From NCBI RefSeq assembly GCF_023159225.1, contig NC_063184.1:14125528-14189527 (forward strand): a stretch of 64,000 nucleotides of DNA. The letters are read 5' to 3'. This document shows positions 24,261 through 35,640 of this stretch, piece by piece. The notes under the pieces were generated by a model. It was not told the DNA's origin. It saw only the letters and a list, made by a program, of their open reading frames with translations, and searched no databases. How positions within the stretch are numbered: the stretch's first letter is position 1; every line of letters begins with the position of its first letter. Both the position numbers and the translations under genes were made by a program. Origin of the DNA: Perognathus longimembris pacificus. Its lineage: Eukaryota; Chordata; Mammalia; Rodentia; Heteromyidae.

Positions 24261-24640
24261 TTACTGGATGTAAGGAGTGGCTCATATCTGTAATCCTAGT
24301 TTGAACTCATAGCCTGGGTGCTGTCCCTTAGTGATTTGCTCAAGGCCAGTGCTCTACCACTCAGCTCCAGTTCACCTTTTTTTTGTAGTTTAGTGTAAAT
24401 AAGAGTCCCACAGACTTTTCTGCCTGAGCTAGCTTCGAACCACTGTCATCAGATCTCAGCCTCTTGAGTATTAAGGTTTATAGCCACCGGCGACTGGCTT
24501 GAGACTCAGACTCTTATCTCCAATTAACCACCAAAAAACCTGAAGTGGAAGTATGGCTTGAGTTGTAGAGTGCCAGCCAGCCTTGAGCCAAAAAGCCAAG
24601 CAATGGTGAGAGGCCATGAGTTCAAGTGCCTAGTAATGAC
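24261..24640 (+). mobile_element. chimeric SINE: sense B1-like-Geo with an antisense SINE inside
   Basis: Sense head 24261-24299 (gtggctcatatctgtaatcc), antisense B1-like-Geo body 24300-24498, then the sense linker and Geo half 24499-24640. The antisense body takes the place of the rest of the B1-like half. Confidence 0.85.
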
Positions 24641-24696
24641 ACCGTATAAACAGTTAAGCAAGCAAATAACATCTCTGCTTGAAAAAAAAATAGGAA

Positions 24697-24880
24697 TTTT
24701 TGTTTGTTTGTTTGCCAGTCCTGTGGCTTGGACTCAATGCCTGAGCACTGTCCATTCTTTTTGCTCAAAGCTAGCACTCTATCACTTCAGCCTTTTCTGT
24801 TTATATGGTGCTGAGGAATCGAACCCAGGGCTTCATGCGTGCAAGGCAAGCATGCTACCGCTAAGCCATATTCCCAGCCC
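24697..24880 (-). mobile_element. IDL-Geo dimeric SINE, internally deleted
   Basis: (TTTG)n tail; the middle of the Geo half (gagccacagcgccacttctg region) is missing. Confidence 0.9.
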
Positions 24881-24931
24881 AGAAGTTTTTTAATTAACCC
24901 CAAAAGCAGCTCAAGAATGGATTATATATAG

Positions 24932-24945
24932 ACCACGACCACAAA
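24932..24945. promoter_or_regulatory. tandem RUNX-like motifs
   Basis: accacgaccacaaa holds two ACCACR cores in a repeat-free block (24881-25602). RUNX factors act with LEF1 in T cells, but at this spot this is motif evidence only. Confidence 0.25.
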
Positions 24946-25602
24946 TGTCTTGGCACACACAGGCCAGAAAACAGGTCTGGTGGAGGTTGTGCTTTGCAAC
25001 TGTCTCATTAAAGAAAATGAATCAAGATTGATCTAATTAACTCACACCCATTCAGCACATTTTGCCCACTGAAGCCAGCAGCAGTGGCCCTGTCCTGCCA
25101 GCCCCAGATGTTTGTTTAAATTGTTCACATGAGTCACTCTGAGCCTTAAAAAAAAAAATGAACACACAACTTGAAATCTTTGTCTTCTACCTGATGATCA
25201 TCTGGGAGAAGCATTGTAATTATGTTGGGGGCGGGCAGGGGGGAGACTTCTGTTGGCCCCAGGCTTTGCCAAACCTGAGGTGGCCTCCTCAAGAAGTGGA
25301 GAAGAAAGGTCTTTCTGTCCTCACTGGTGGGGTGGACCAGGTGTATTAGCCACCCTGCCTGTTCGTTGGCAGGTGGGCGTGGCATTGTCTTGGTCATTCC
25401 CAGGCAACCACAGGAAACACATGGAGGCCGATCATTCTCATACATCAGATCTGTGGAGTATCTTTAGGTCACTATTGAGCAAATGTAAAAAATTCATAAA
25501 GACAGAGGAATCTTTAAAAAATGTGACACTATAAATACTATAGTGTAGAGAGGAAAGCATAAATTCTTCAGTGTCTTCTAAATTAACAGTAAGTAAAAAC
25601 AA

Positions 25603-25805
25603 AGTTGGGCACTAGTGGCTCACACAGAAAGTAGAGGCCGAGGCCGGCGGATCATGGTTCAAAGTCAGCCCAGCTAGGAAAGTCCATGAGACTCTTAACT
25701 GTAATTAATCACCAAAAGTTCGAAGTGGAATTGTGACTCAAGTGGTAGGGCACCAGCCTTGATGAAAAAAAGCTCAGGGATAGCACCCAGGCCCTGAGTT
25801 CAAGC
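25603..25805 (+). mobile_element. B1-like-Geo dimeric SINE
   Basis: Sense; the B1-like half is shortened, with ggctcacacagaaagtagag in place of the usual core. Confidence 0.88.
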
Positions 25806-25983
25806 TTGGGTGATCTCAGTTCAAAGCTAGCCTGTGCAGAAAGAAAAATGTGAGACAGTCTTAGTTCCAATTAACCACCAAAGAGTTGGAAATGGAGGTA
25901 TGACTTGAGTGGGAAAAGCTAGGGGACAGCACCCAGGCCTTGAGTTCGAGCCCAGTACTTGCATCAAAATAAAACAACAACAA
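25806..25983 (+). mobile_element. B1-like-Geo SINE, 5'-truncated, tandem to the previous one
   Basis: Begins inside the B1-like half (gatctcagttcaaagctagc) with no spacer and ends in a CAA-rich tail. Confidence 0.87.
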
Positions 25984-26035
25984 TCTCCAAGATAATGGAA
26001 GTAGAAAGCATCATGCACTTTTGTGATGTATTAAT

Positions 26036-26215
26036 TAGCACAGACTTTGGGGGAAAGACAGTATTTGGGTTTGACTCCTTCTAGTTAGTTACCTATGGGG
26101 TTTTTATTAACTCCCCCAAATACAGTAATGACAGTAATCTCCCAGGGTTGGCCTTGGGATTAAATATTCATCAGGACAGTGTTCGGCTCCTCTAAGGGCC
26201 TCAAATGGTAGGAAG
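26036..26215 (+). mobile_element. possible MIR remnant
   Basis: ggtttgactccttctagtta...cccagggttggccttgggat loosely follows the MIR order; strongly diverged. Confidence 0.35.
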
Positions 26216-26314
26216 AGTAATTGTGGCTCTTATTGTGGCTAATATGTTGTTGTATTTCACAAGTGCTCATTAAGTCCTGCTGGCTTCCTGAGCCTTGGTC
26301 TCCTTATCTCTCAG

Positions 26315-26640
26315 ATGGAGGAGTTGCTTGGTGAGCTTGGAAGATTTCTTCCAGTTAGGCTGAGTCAACCCTTGGAGCTTGGCAAGCAGCCCAGAGGAGG
26401 GTCTTCAGACCACCCCGACTCCCTCCTGGCTCTTCCTTCTGTCGGCACAGCTTCCCTGTTCCGCGGGAGGCTAGGGATCAAAGCCCTGGGAAAGGTCAGG
26501 CATTCCTGGCGCTGCCGCCTCTCCCTTCATCTCGGCCATCTTGTGCCCAGTGGCCCCAGCTCCCGCTCAAAGGGGCAGGCAGGCACCTGAGCGCCAGCAC
26601 AGCTGAGCTGGGCCGAGGCTGAAAGGGAGGACAATTGTCT
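26315..26640. promoter_or_regulatory. GC-rich unique block, candidate intronic enhancer
   Basis: The most GC-rich unique stretch of the large intron. It contains ATCAAAG (26477-26483) and TCAAAG (26567-26572), which are reverse-orientation TCF/LEF cores, and CAGCTG-type E-box sequence. Too few CpGs to call a CpG island by eye. An open reading frame across it has no recognisable protein similarity. Confidence 0.3.
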
Positions 26641-26886
26641 GGGGTCTCTAGGAAAACTTGACTATGCTTCTTTTCTTTTCTTTTTTTTCTTAAAGAAGTG
26701 CAGAAAGGCGCAGGAATGGGAAGGTTGAGGCCTGTCCTTTTTTTGGAAAGGGTCTAACTGATGGTAAAGTAACTTAGAATATACCCAGTGTTGCAGCTGT
26801 CAAAAATAGTGTCGTAAAATGCATAATCAAGGGAAAATATCTACAACATGTTGAGCAGAACATGAAATCACAAAACAGTATCACAG

Positions 26887-27052
26887 TCTTCTCTCCCTCT
26901 TTCTCCTTTCCCTCTTCTTTCTCCTCTTCCTCTTTCTCCCCCTCCTCTTCCTCCTTTCCCTCTTCTTCCTCCTTTCCCTCTTCTTCCCTTTTCCCCTCTC
27001 CTCTCCCTTCCCCGTTTCCTTCTCCCTTCTCTTCTCCCCTTCCTCCTTCCCT
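26887..27052. repeat. polypyrimidine tract, quasi-periodic
   Basis: About 165 nt of pure C/T built of cctctttc / cctccttt-like units of roughly 15-18 nt. Confidence 0.97.
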
Positions 27053-27187
27053 GTAACTGGGTTATTAGCCAAATTATATCAAGAAAGACCAGCATCTCTT
27101 CAAAGTGAACTACTTCAACGTAGGAGTCTTCTTAAAGGCTTGTCGGGTTCTACTTATTATTAGACGACTCTGCCTATCAGCCTGCCA

Positions 27188-27323
27188 TCTTGTGCACACA
27201 TTTCCAGTAGACACACTGGCCGTCTTGTGCACACATTTCCAGTAGACACACTGTCCGTCTGTGCACACATTTCCAGTAGACACACTGGCCGTCTTGTGCA
27301 CACATTTCCAGTAGACACACTGG
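27188..27323. repeat. minisatellite, 35-bp unit, four copies
   Basis: Copies at 27188-27222, 27223-27257, 27258-27291 (34 bp, one T lost) and 27292-27323 (partial). The shared core is gtgcacacatttccagtag. Only about two differences among all copies. Confidence 0.98.
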
Positions 27324-28277
27324 GCTTTCATGGGCAGTAGATAACCTTCTGTCTCAATACAGGGGAACACATATAATGCATGCAAGGATCCTGGGGAGCA
27401 AATCTTTAATTGGAAGTTGATCGCCAAAATGATTAATAAATGACTGTAATTTAGCCTGGCCAACTGGTGTCTCTGCCAGGCCCGAGTATCACAGTTCAAA
27501 TGCTGTTCCCCTCCTGTCCCCTTTCCTCTTCATTAGATCACCCCCTCTCTTTCCCAAGCCCTTGGGGACCAACTTCCTGGGATGGTGGTCTCACAGTCCT
27601 AGGCAAAGGAATGACTGGGTGGTTCGACTCTCTGTTGAAGACAGCTCTTCCATTCAGACCTTGGATGGTCTCGGGAAGCCAGTAGCCCCCCTTCCCCCCA
27701 TCGCTACTTACTAACTCCTCTCTTTAAACCCTTTTCCAATGGGCAAGAAGTTTGCTGCATTGTTCTTGGAGTTTGTCCCCTCAGGCCCTGAATCACATGC
27801 ATATCCAGAGAATACGATCCTTTTCACAGCACACAGCCACAGTGGCTCCCCAAAGGGCGTACTGTTGCACCCCATGGTGCCTGTGCTGTTTAGCCCATCT
27901 GACCCTATCCCTTTAACACGGGGCCATGCTTGTGCGCTTGCGCGGCTGCACCTGCTCCTTTCAGTTCCACACTTCCTGGAAGGACCTGTTGGTATGTCAC
28001 CTTGTTACATTGACTATGACAATGATGCCCATAATATTTGTGGGAGGACTCTGTCTTCAAAAGGCTTTTATTATTTTCATTATTATTGTGGAATGCTGGG
28101 TCTTCCCTTTTGGCTACTTGTGACAGATTCCTTCGCTTGGCTCTGAAAGTCCTGTTGAGGGGACTTGGCTCAGTAGATGGGTTCACTCATACAGGAGAGA
28201 GAAAAGTTTCTGAAGGACAGTGTTTCTTTGTGTTTGCTTTTCCTAAGTGTAAATGGAAAACCTCGGGCCATTATAAG
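27324..28277. other. unique intronic sequence
   Basis: Repeat-free, moderately GC-rich. Open for 135 codons on + at 27739-28146 and for 93 on - at 27905-28186, overlapping in different frames, which argues for chance. Confidence 0.5.
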
Positions 28278-28291
28278 AATCACAGAAGTTG

Positions 28292-28538
28292 GGCTGGGAA
28301 TATGGCCTAGTGGTAGATTGCTCGCCTTGGACACACAAATCCCTGGGTTCAATTCCTCAGCACCACATATATAGGAAAAGCCCAAAGTGGTGCTGTGACT
28401 CAAGTGGTAGAGTGCTAGCCTTGAGCTAAAAGAAACCAGGGACAGTGCTCAGGCCCTGAGTTCAAGCCCCAGGACTGAGCCTCTTCCCCCCCACTCCCCA
28501 CCAAAAAAAAGGCCAGAATCCTTAGAACTTAAAAAAAA
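28292..28538 (+). mobile_element. IDL-Geo dimeric SINE
   Basis: Complete; tail expanded with C-rich and A-rich pieces. 14-bp duplication aatcacagaagttg (28278-28291) / aatcatagaagttg (28539-28552). Confidence 0.95.
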
Positions 28539-28747
28539 AATCATAGAAGTTGAATGTGACTGCTGATTTAAATATACTAATAATGCTACAATGAAGAGAA
28601 AGGCTTTTGAAAGCTTATTAACAAAAATGGATAGACCAATGGTTTTCAAAAGTGCGATTTTCTAGTTTGCTAACACAGTGGCATTTATAAAGAATGAAAT
28701 ACAGATTGCTTTTTATTAGCTTCCTTTTTTGTTTTTGTCTTTATCAT

Positions 28748-29034
28748 AGTGATGGTGCTGGGATTTGAACTCAAGGGCCTTACACTTGCTAGGCAGGGGT
28801 TCTCCCATTACAGCTACTTCAACAGTTCCTTTTTTGCCATAGTTATTTTTGAGACAAGATCTCAGGTTTATGATTAAATTAACTGGACCATGATCCTCCT
28901 ATTTTATGCTCTGTGTGTAGCTGAGGGGATAGGTATGTGCCACTGTGCTCAGCTTTATATTAGTTGAGATGAGGTCCTCATGAGCTATTTTGCCCTGGCT
29001 GATCTCAAATGAACCACAATTATCCTGATCTCCC
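28748..29034 (-). mobile_element. older ID-like + B1-like SINE dimer
   Basis: ggtgctgggatttgaactca, then antisense B1-like sequence ending gccactgtgctcagc and a further B1-like piece (ccctggctgatctcaaatg). Confidence 0.65.
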
Positions 29035-30737
29035 TACATTTTATTTGATTTTATTATCTTATTTTAGTAGTTTAGTTTGTTTTGTTTCATGTTTTCTGTA
29101 ATGGATTTAGGGTTAGAGGTATGTCTTGTATAACTGAAAGCAGAAATAAAACCAACTTGGAACTTGGAACTGTGGTAGTTGATCTGCAGTGGCATGCTTC
29201 TTTCTGTCCTCCTCTTCCTCCTGCTTCTCTCCTCTTCCTTTTCGTCTCTCACATGTGTCTGCAGTCTGTCCACAGCTGAACCTCGGGACAGGGTCACTGC
29301 TAGTTTGCGTTTGTCTGTCTTCCCTTGGAAAGAGCACCGGGGGAATCCTGTGGATTTCTTTGAAGAGCAGACATGTAGGTGGCGTGTGCTTGGGTCTTTT
29401 GGTTGTTTGTGACCTATGATGAAACAGGATGTTTGGGGTGAGTCTGACTAAGAACAGCATGCTGTGGTAGGGTGGTGCCCTAAACTTTGATCCTCAGTTT
29501 CCCCACAACTATTCAGTCTTCTGTGTCTGTGGATTTGTGTCCAGATGGGTCCAAGGACAAAACGTGGTCCCTTTCTCCCCTTCAGCTGGCTCGGTGTACA
29601 TTCCTCCACTCAGGCCCACTACCTGGCTGTCCTGCCTAGCACTTGCGCCTCTTTGTGTGCATTCATTGTGTCTTCAGCAGGGGTGTCAAGACTGTAACTT
29701 CCAGGTTTGGAGACTTTGGATGAGGCATAGGACTTAAGTCCATTTGCTACTCTTCTCATTAAGACCTTCCTTCCTTCTTGGGTCTTCCTCCTTATCACCC
29801 TTTCTTTACTCTCCCTTCTAGGACTAAATAAAGTGGTGGAAATAAATGATTTAAGAGTCAGGTCTGGAATGGATTTCTCCCCCACCCCCTTCTTGGATCT
29901 TTTGGAGTCGTGGGATTGCAAGGCTGGCTTTGTGCCTGGGTCCCAGGCTACGTTTAGCAGGTGTTTTCATGTGTTATCCACGAGCCAGTGTGCTGGCAAT
30001 CAGTCAAGATAAAAATACTGTTCTTGCTCAAGTCACCGCAGCTTGGGATGCCTTTAAGCGGGGGGAGAAGGGGATGAGAATGAAAAGCAGGCAGAGACCC
30101 TCATGCTGGCCTGGACCCATCTTCCAGGAGGAAGTCCTTCATTCTCCCTTACACTCTCAGTCAGGTGACCACCACACACCATCCCTTCTTTTTCCTTTTT
30201 GGTTTATCCATTTAGTGGATCCTTTGAAAATATAGGACAGGAGTTGATTGTTCATTAGCCTTTTAGAAGAAATTAAAGAAGATAACCGTATTGATTCAAT
30301 TTTATCCAACTGTGTAGTCATCTATCTTTCCCTTTTTTTAAAATCATCATCCAGTTTTCTTGAAGTGACCCAAGGTGAGTTGTAACCCAAAGTTAGGACA
30401 AATTTCCAAGGTCTTACACAGATGGGATACACCCAAGGTATGCAGAAATACGAAGGCTTGTCTGAGCAGTTTCTGAGGGCTAGAATGTTACATGTACCCT
30501 GCTACCGACACATGAACACTGTCCTCTCTAGTTAGAGCTGACATGACCGGGGCCAGGAGCTAGACAAGAGTTAGGAACTAGAGCTACCAATTGAACCCCT
30601 GTGGTCAGCCTTGGATGAAGGCTAGCGAGGAGCTAGGATAATAAGTTCCCTCTTTTAGGAAGTGAAGAGAAAGAATAATGGTATGCCTGTCTCTTAAAAA
30701 AAAATAAAAACCTAAAATGTTTTTGGGGGAGAGAGGG
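29035..30737. other. unique intronic sequence
   Basis: 1.7 kb without recognised repeats, among the longest repeat-free stretches of the large intron. Overlapping ORFs in several frames at 29060-29460 and 29537-29921 show no known similarity. Confidence 0.5.
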
Positions 30738-30924
30738 ATGCCAGAACTAAAGCTTGAACTCAGGATAGAGTGCTGCCCCTTAGATTTCACTTAAGGTTAG
30801 CTCCACTTTTCGGTGGTCGATTCAAGTCTCACGGACTTTCTTACCCAGGCTGGCTTTGAACAGTGGTCCTCGGAATTGCAGCCTCCTGAGGAGCAGATTG
30901 TAGATGTGAACTACTTGGGCCTCG
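30738..30924 (-). mobile_element. B1-like-Geo dimeric SINE
   Basis: Antisense; about 25 bp lost around the Geo/B1 junction. Confidence 0.9.
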
Positions 30925-31781
30925 TTTCTAAAATCTTTTAGAAAAAAAAAATTGTTTCTATTTTAATGTCAGTAACAAGCTCAGTTTCAAAAGGTAATGA
31001 TCATTCTATTAACATCATTCTGGGCAGCGGACAGATACAGTAGCACTCGGGATAGATTGAAATGATTACATCGTGGAAATAGCAAATACCTGTGATATGC
31101 TTGAGATGCTTCTGGTGGAGAGAAAGGAGAATGAATGAGCAAGGGAATGTGTTACTTTGAGAAAGGGAAAACTTGCAAGCAAGACAATGACTGTATTAGA
31201 GTAACCTGTGTTGCCATAGGCGGATCGGCAGACACAGAAACCATTAACAACGTTCCACAGATATTTATTTTCTACCTGGAAAGCTGTCTAGCAAAAAATG
31301 GCACCTGCTTTCTTTCTCCCCCTTCCCTTCCCAGGCAGCTGCTAAGCAGAAGAAGGGAGGGAAAATACTTTAAGCCCGTCCTCATTACTTTCCCTTTCAC
31401 ACCCTTCCCCCCTGACTTTAAAAGTGATAATTGCTTGAAATCCTGGGAGAAGGTAATTTGTACTGGTAAAGCTCCCGTGAACTTGGAATGAGGCTGTGTT
31501 CTGTAGTGGTGGCTTCTTCTGAATGAATGGTAGACTGGGCATGTGTGTGTTTCGCACATCTTGTGGCCCTTGCTCCCGCACCCCTAAAGCCTGGAACTTG
31601 ATGGACGGTAGAAAATAACTCCTGAATATTAAAAAAGATATCTGTCTAACAGGAGGCTGTGTTATAGAACTTCAGGGAATAGAATGTCTTCGTGTTCAGG
31701 CCGCTGGGCTTTGTTTTCTAGATTAAAATTTACAGTAGCGATGAGTGGTAATGTGTAAACTTAGGGTTTTTTTCTTAACAT
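30925..31781. other. unique intronic sequence
   Basis: No recognised repeat or motif; ends at the TG-rich tail of the next SINE. Confidence 0.5.
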
Positions 31782-31816
31782 ACCACAGGTGTGTGTGTGT
31801 GTATACACATACACAG
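31782..31816. repeat. TG/TA-rich tract at a SINE tail
   Basis: gtgtgtgtgtgtatacacat leading directly into the next antisense SINE. Confidence 0.9.
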
Positions 31817-32024
31817 GTGCATGGATTTGAACATAGGACCTAGTGCTTAGCCAGCTTCCTTGCTCAGCTGGTAATCTACCACCCCTCCAGCTCTGCTCTT
31901 CGCTTGGTCTGTTGGAGATGGAGTCTTGCAGACTTTTCTACCCAGACTGACTTTCAAACCACCATCCTCTAGTCTCAGCCTCTTGAGTAGCTAGGACTAC
32001 AGATGTGGGCCACCAGCACCTGGC
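31817..32024 (-). mobile_element. B1-like-Geo dimeric SINE
   Basis: Antisense, older copy (cctcttgagtagctaggact). Confidence 0.9.
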
Positions 32025-32035
32025 TAGCCCTTTGT

Positions 32036-32175
32036 TTTTAATGTTTGCACAGTACTTGCCATGTGCCAGTGGTTACCTTTTTGGGGTGCTCCAGCTCCTC
32101 CTGTGATTTGCCCGAGGCCACCTAGCTGGTGTTGGAAGTGATGTTCAAGGCCCAGCTGCCTGTGCCTGGAGTTGA
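32036..32175 (-). mobile_element. MIR fragment
   Basis: Antisense: gtgatttgcccgaggccacc tagctggtgttggaagtga corresponds to the MIR core around its conserved cttgggcaa box. Confidence 0.6.
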
Positions 32176-32714
32176 TGCTTGCTTCACTAGAAGTCTCTCC
32201 CTTCTTTGGTTTTCAGTTGAAGCCTCTGGCACATCCACAGTGATTCCTTTTGGGCTGTTAATTAAGAGGATGATGGAGGGGAAGGGTTCAGACTCCAACA
32301 CCGAGGCCTTCCAGGGCCTGGATCTCTCTCTCCCTGCTTTCCGCAGTGGACTAGTTCTAAGAGCACTGTGCCTCAGCATTGACTGCAGCAGATTCAACAA
32401 ATTAACTGTAGTCTGCCAAGATCCTTTGTTAATGAAGTTACATCCACCAGGTAGAAATGTGAAATCTTTGTGTCTAGGGACCCACAGACCCAGGAAGAAG
32501 CGTATGGAAGGGGTGCCTGGTTGGGATCCAGTTGTGAGTGCTTCCTTGCAGAGAAAGAATGAACAGTGCCCTTAAGTGTGTTTGTGAGATCTTTACTCCT
32601 GATTCTGTTTAACATAATTAAGAGGGTTAATGGGGGTAGGAGTGGGAGGGAGAGGAGAGCCTTGTTGGGCAACAGGAAGGACTTGTTTGATAGTTGTCTG
32701 GTTTTGTTTGTTTT

Positions 32715-33020
32715 TGCCAGTACTAGGGCTTGAATTTAGGACCTATATTCTCACTTGGCGCGCGCGTGTGTGCGTGTGTGCGTGTGTGTGTGTGTGTGAA
32801 ATGGGGCTTGAATTCAGGGCCTGAGTGCTTTCCCTCAGCTCTTTGGCTCAAGGCTAGTGCTCTACCACTTTGAGCCACAGCACCACTTCAGTCTTCTTGT
32901 GGTTAATTGGAGATAAGTGCCTCACAGACATTCTTGCCCACACTGGCTTTGAGCTTCGGTCTTCAGATCTCAGCCTTCTGAGTAGCTAGGGTTACAGGTG
33001 TGAGCTACAAGCACCTGGCC
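32715..33020 (-). mobile_element. B1-like-Geo SINE with internal Z-DNA-type repeat
   Basis: A first Geo tail fragment (32715-32757), then an alternating CG/TG tract (32758-32798), then a complete antisense SINE. Either a tail expansion between two insertions or an expansion within one. Confidence 0.88.
32758..32798. repeat. alternating (CG)n(TG)n tract
   Basis: gcgcgcgcgtgtgtgcgtgt then (TG)n: about 40 nt of strict purine-pyrimidine alternation, including four CpG steps in a row. Confidence 0.97.
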
Positions 33021-33052
33021 CCACTTGGCTTCCCCCCCTCCCCCCGCCCAAT

Positions 33053-33222
33053 AAAGCTGTCATTCTACCAATTGAGCCACACTTCCACTTCTGGCTTTCT
33101 TGCTGGTTTTGGAGAGAAGAGTCTCATGGACTTTCTTTCCCTGGGCTGGTTTCAAACTCTGATCCTAAGATCTCAGCCCCCTGAGTAGCTAGGAGTAAAG
33201 CCATAGGCCCCTGACTCCTGGC
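33053..33222 (-). mobile_element. B1-like-Geo SINE, 3'-truncated
   Basis: Antisense; lacks the tail-proximal half of Geo and begins cattctaccaattgagccac. Confidence 0.9.
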
Positions 33223-33798
33223 TCATGCATTAATTTGAATAGGAGAACAGTGCAGAAAAATATCACGAACACAGTGCCTCTGAACAAGGTCAGGTTGCGA
33301 AGAGAAAGTGTTTATGGTGACTGAGTCAAATCTAGAAGAAACTGAAAGTAAGCAAAGGCCAGTGACAAGCCGACGGCAGATATGGTGGTGATAAGGCTCG
33401 AAACACCTGAAAAGGCTGATTGGAAAGTGGTCCGAGCTGAAGCTCACTGTCCAGGCTAGGTGGAAGATGGGTCTAGCGCTGGAGACGTTCTCCTGTCTTG
33501 ACTTTGAGAGAATCTGCTCTTGTGTGGTGGCTTTCTTTGCTTCTCCCTGTGCCTCCCTGGACAGGGACCTACCCTGTCTAGCCCTCTTTAGGCTGGTTTG
33601 GTTCCCATTGTCAGTTGTGGGTTCCAAGGTGCCGCTGACTCCCACCTCAGCAACCTTCAGGTGGCAGTTGTCCCTATGGTGATCTCGCAGAACCTGGGTT
33701 TCCGTGTCTTGCTCTCCTTGTCAATCACAGGGGCCATTGCAGTGAGAGGTAGCCAGGCACCGGCTAAGGCTCAAGGACAGCTAAAATGTTCTCAAGAA

Positions 33799-33901
33799 CC
33801 AGATATGGTCGCATACACCTGTATTGCCTGTAGTCAGAGGCAGAAAAACCTCAAGTTGAGGCCAGCCTGTGCTACCCAGAGACCTTGTCTCAAAAACAAA
33901 A
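33799..33901 (+). mobile_element. single B1-like SINE
   Basis: agatatggtcgcatacacct...gaggccagcctgtgctaccc, ending accttgtctcaaaaac. Confidence 0.75.
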
Positions 33902-34109
33902 GGCTATTTCTCTTTCCTTTTCCTCCCCCCACCTTCTGTCTGTGTGTCTGCCTGTCTGGTCCAAAATAAAATTTAATGTATTCATCTTCATTTCTTCAAG
34001 ACGGCTCTCAGGCGACATGGCAATCTTCCACCTCTATTCTTTTAAATATTTCTTTTTTTTTTTTTTGGAATCTCTCTGACATTGTGTACATACTGTCACC
34101 CTAAATCTG

Positions 34110-35190
34110 GAAGAGTTTTCTTTTTTTATTATTAAATTTTGTTGACAAGGTGTTGTGCCAAAGGGGTATAGTTACATAATAAGGCAGTGAGTACATTTCT
34201 TGTGATATTTTACACCCTCGTTTTTCCCTTCCCTAGATCAGGTAGGCATATATACAATATCCAGTATACCAAAATCATATACAGTAGCCACGTGGCGTAC
34301 GCCAAAGGAAATTCACCTAGAACTTTAAATGTAATGTCAACAATAGAATCCTCCTGTGTCCTTCTCTTGGGAGTTGTTTTTGCTTATATATAATGTAAAG
34401 TCGCTGACCCAAACCTGTGGAAATACCATTTGAAAAGAAGTGTGTTGTTTTGCAGACCTGGTCTCTACTGTTCCCCCCCCCCCAACAGTCATATATCAAG
34501 GAGATCATGCCCCTTTGTTTTCTGTGTTCTAGGCTTGTCTCGCTCAACATTATTTGTTCAAGTTCTGACCATTTCCCTGCGAATACCAATATTTTATCAT
34601 TTCTAATCAGTGTAGTATTCCATTGTGTATAGGTACCACATTTTTTGGATCCATTCATCTGTAGAGGGGTATTTGGTTTGTTTCCATATTTTGGCTATTG
34701 TGAATTGTGCAGCGATAAACATGGAAGTACAAATGTCTTTTTGATATCCTGAGACCTGTTGTTCAGGATAGATGCCTAGGAGTGGTATGGCTGGGTCATA
34801 GGGTATGTCTATGCTGAGCTTTTTGAGGAACCTCCATACTGTTCTCCAAAGTGGTTGTACTAATTTGCACTCCCATCAACAGTGGAGAAGGGTTCCTCTT
34901 TCCCTGTATCCTCTCCAGCATTTGTTGTTGCCTGAGTTCAAAGTATAGGCCATTTTAACTGGAGCGAGGTGGTATCTCAGGGTTGTTTTTATTTGCATTT
35001 CCTTTACTGCCAGGGATGTTGAACATTTCCTCATATGTTTCTTTGCCATTTTTATCTCTTCTCCTGTGAAGTCTCTCTTTAGCTCCTTTGCCCATTTAAT
35101 AATTGGTTTACTGGGTTTGGAAGGGTTTTTTTTTTTTTTTTTTAGTTTTCTGTAGTTCTCTTTTAAATATTTTTGGTTATTGAGAGAATG
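34110..35190 (-). mobile_element. L1 retrotransposon, 5'-truncated, inactivated
   Basis: 3' end at left (A-rich end seen as tttttttattattaaattt), 5' truncation near 35190. The - strand carries the C-terminal part of ORF2: I-I-K-W-A-K-E-L-K-R, Y-H-L-A-P-V-K-M-A and C-W-R-G-Y are typical ORF2 landmarks in the stretch 34876-35120, and F-A-G-K-W-S-E-L-E lies further on (34317-34658). A stop (TGA) after G-T-L-L-H-C and a shift to another frame separate the two parts, so no functional protein remains. The 3' untranslated region follows. Confidence 0.93.
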
Positions 35191-35412
35191 CATTAGACTG
35201 TAGGTAGGAATGTTGGAAAACACATCTAAAGCTCAAGGGACAAAAGTCACCCTAGCCTTACAGTGTAGAAAGTTCCAGAGCATTTATTCCCAGGCCTCTT
35301 GATCTCTGTATACCTAACATGGAAGTTCACCTCTCGCCATGACCAGGTCTGCTAAATCTGGGGGTGGGGGGATGGGAGGTTTTTGGGGTTTTTTGGTGTT
35401 TGTTTTTTGTGA

Positions 35413-35640
35413 GTGCCAGCTCTGGGGCTTGAACTCAGGGCCCAGGCAGTATGATATTCCTTAGCTTTTTGTGGTCAAGGCTAGTGCTCTACCTCTTGAG
35501 CCCACAGCTTTATTTCTGGCTTTTTGCTGGTGAATTAGAAATAAAGGTCTCATGGACTGTCCTTCTCAGGTTCACCTGGAACTGAGGTCCTAAGCCCTTA
35601 GCCTCCTGAGTAGTTAGGATTGCAGGCATGAGCCTGGCGT
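35413..35640 (-). mobile_element. B1-like-Geo dimeric SINE
   Basis: Antisense; ends gcaggcatgagcctggcgt. Confidence 0.92.

Noticed and set aside
27739..28146. 135-codon open frame on + strand
   Set aside because: No known family; overlapped by open frames in two other phases and on the opposite strand.
32129..32575. 148-codon open frame on + strand
   Set aside because: No recognisable protein similarity; part overlaps a MIR fragment, and competing frames are open on the other strand.
34317..35223. Intact L1 ORF2
   Set aside because: A stop codon, a frame change and 5' truncation show that it is an inactive remnant.
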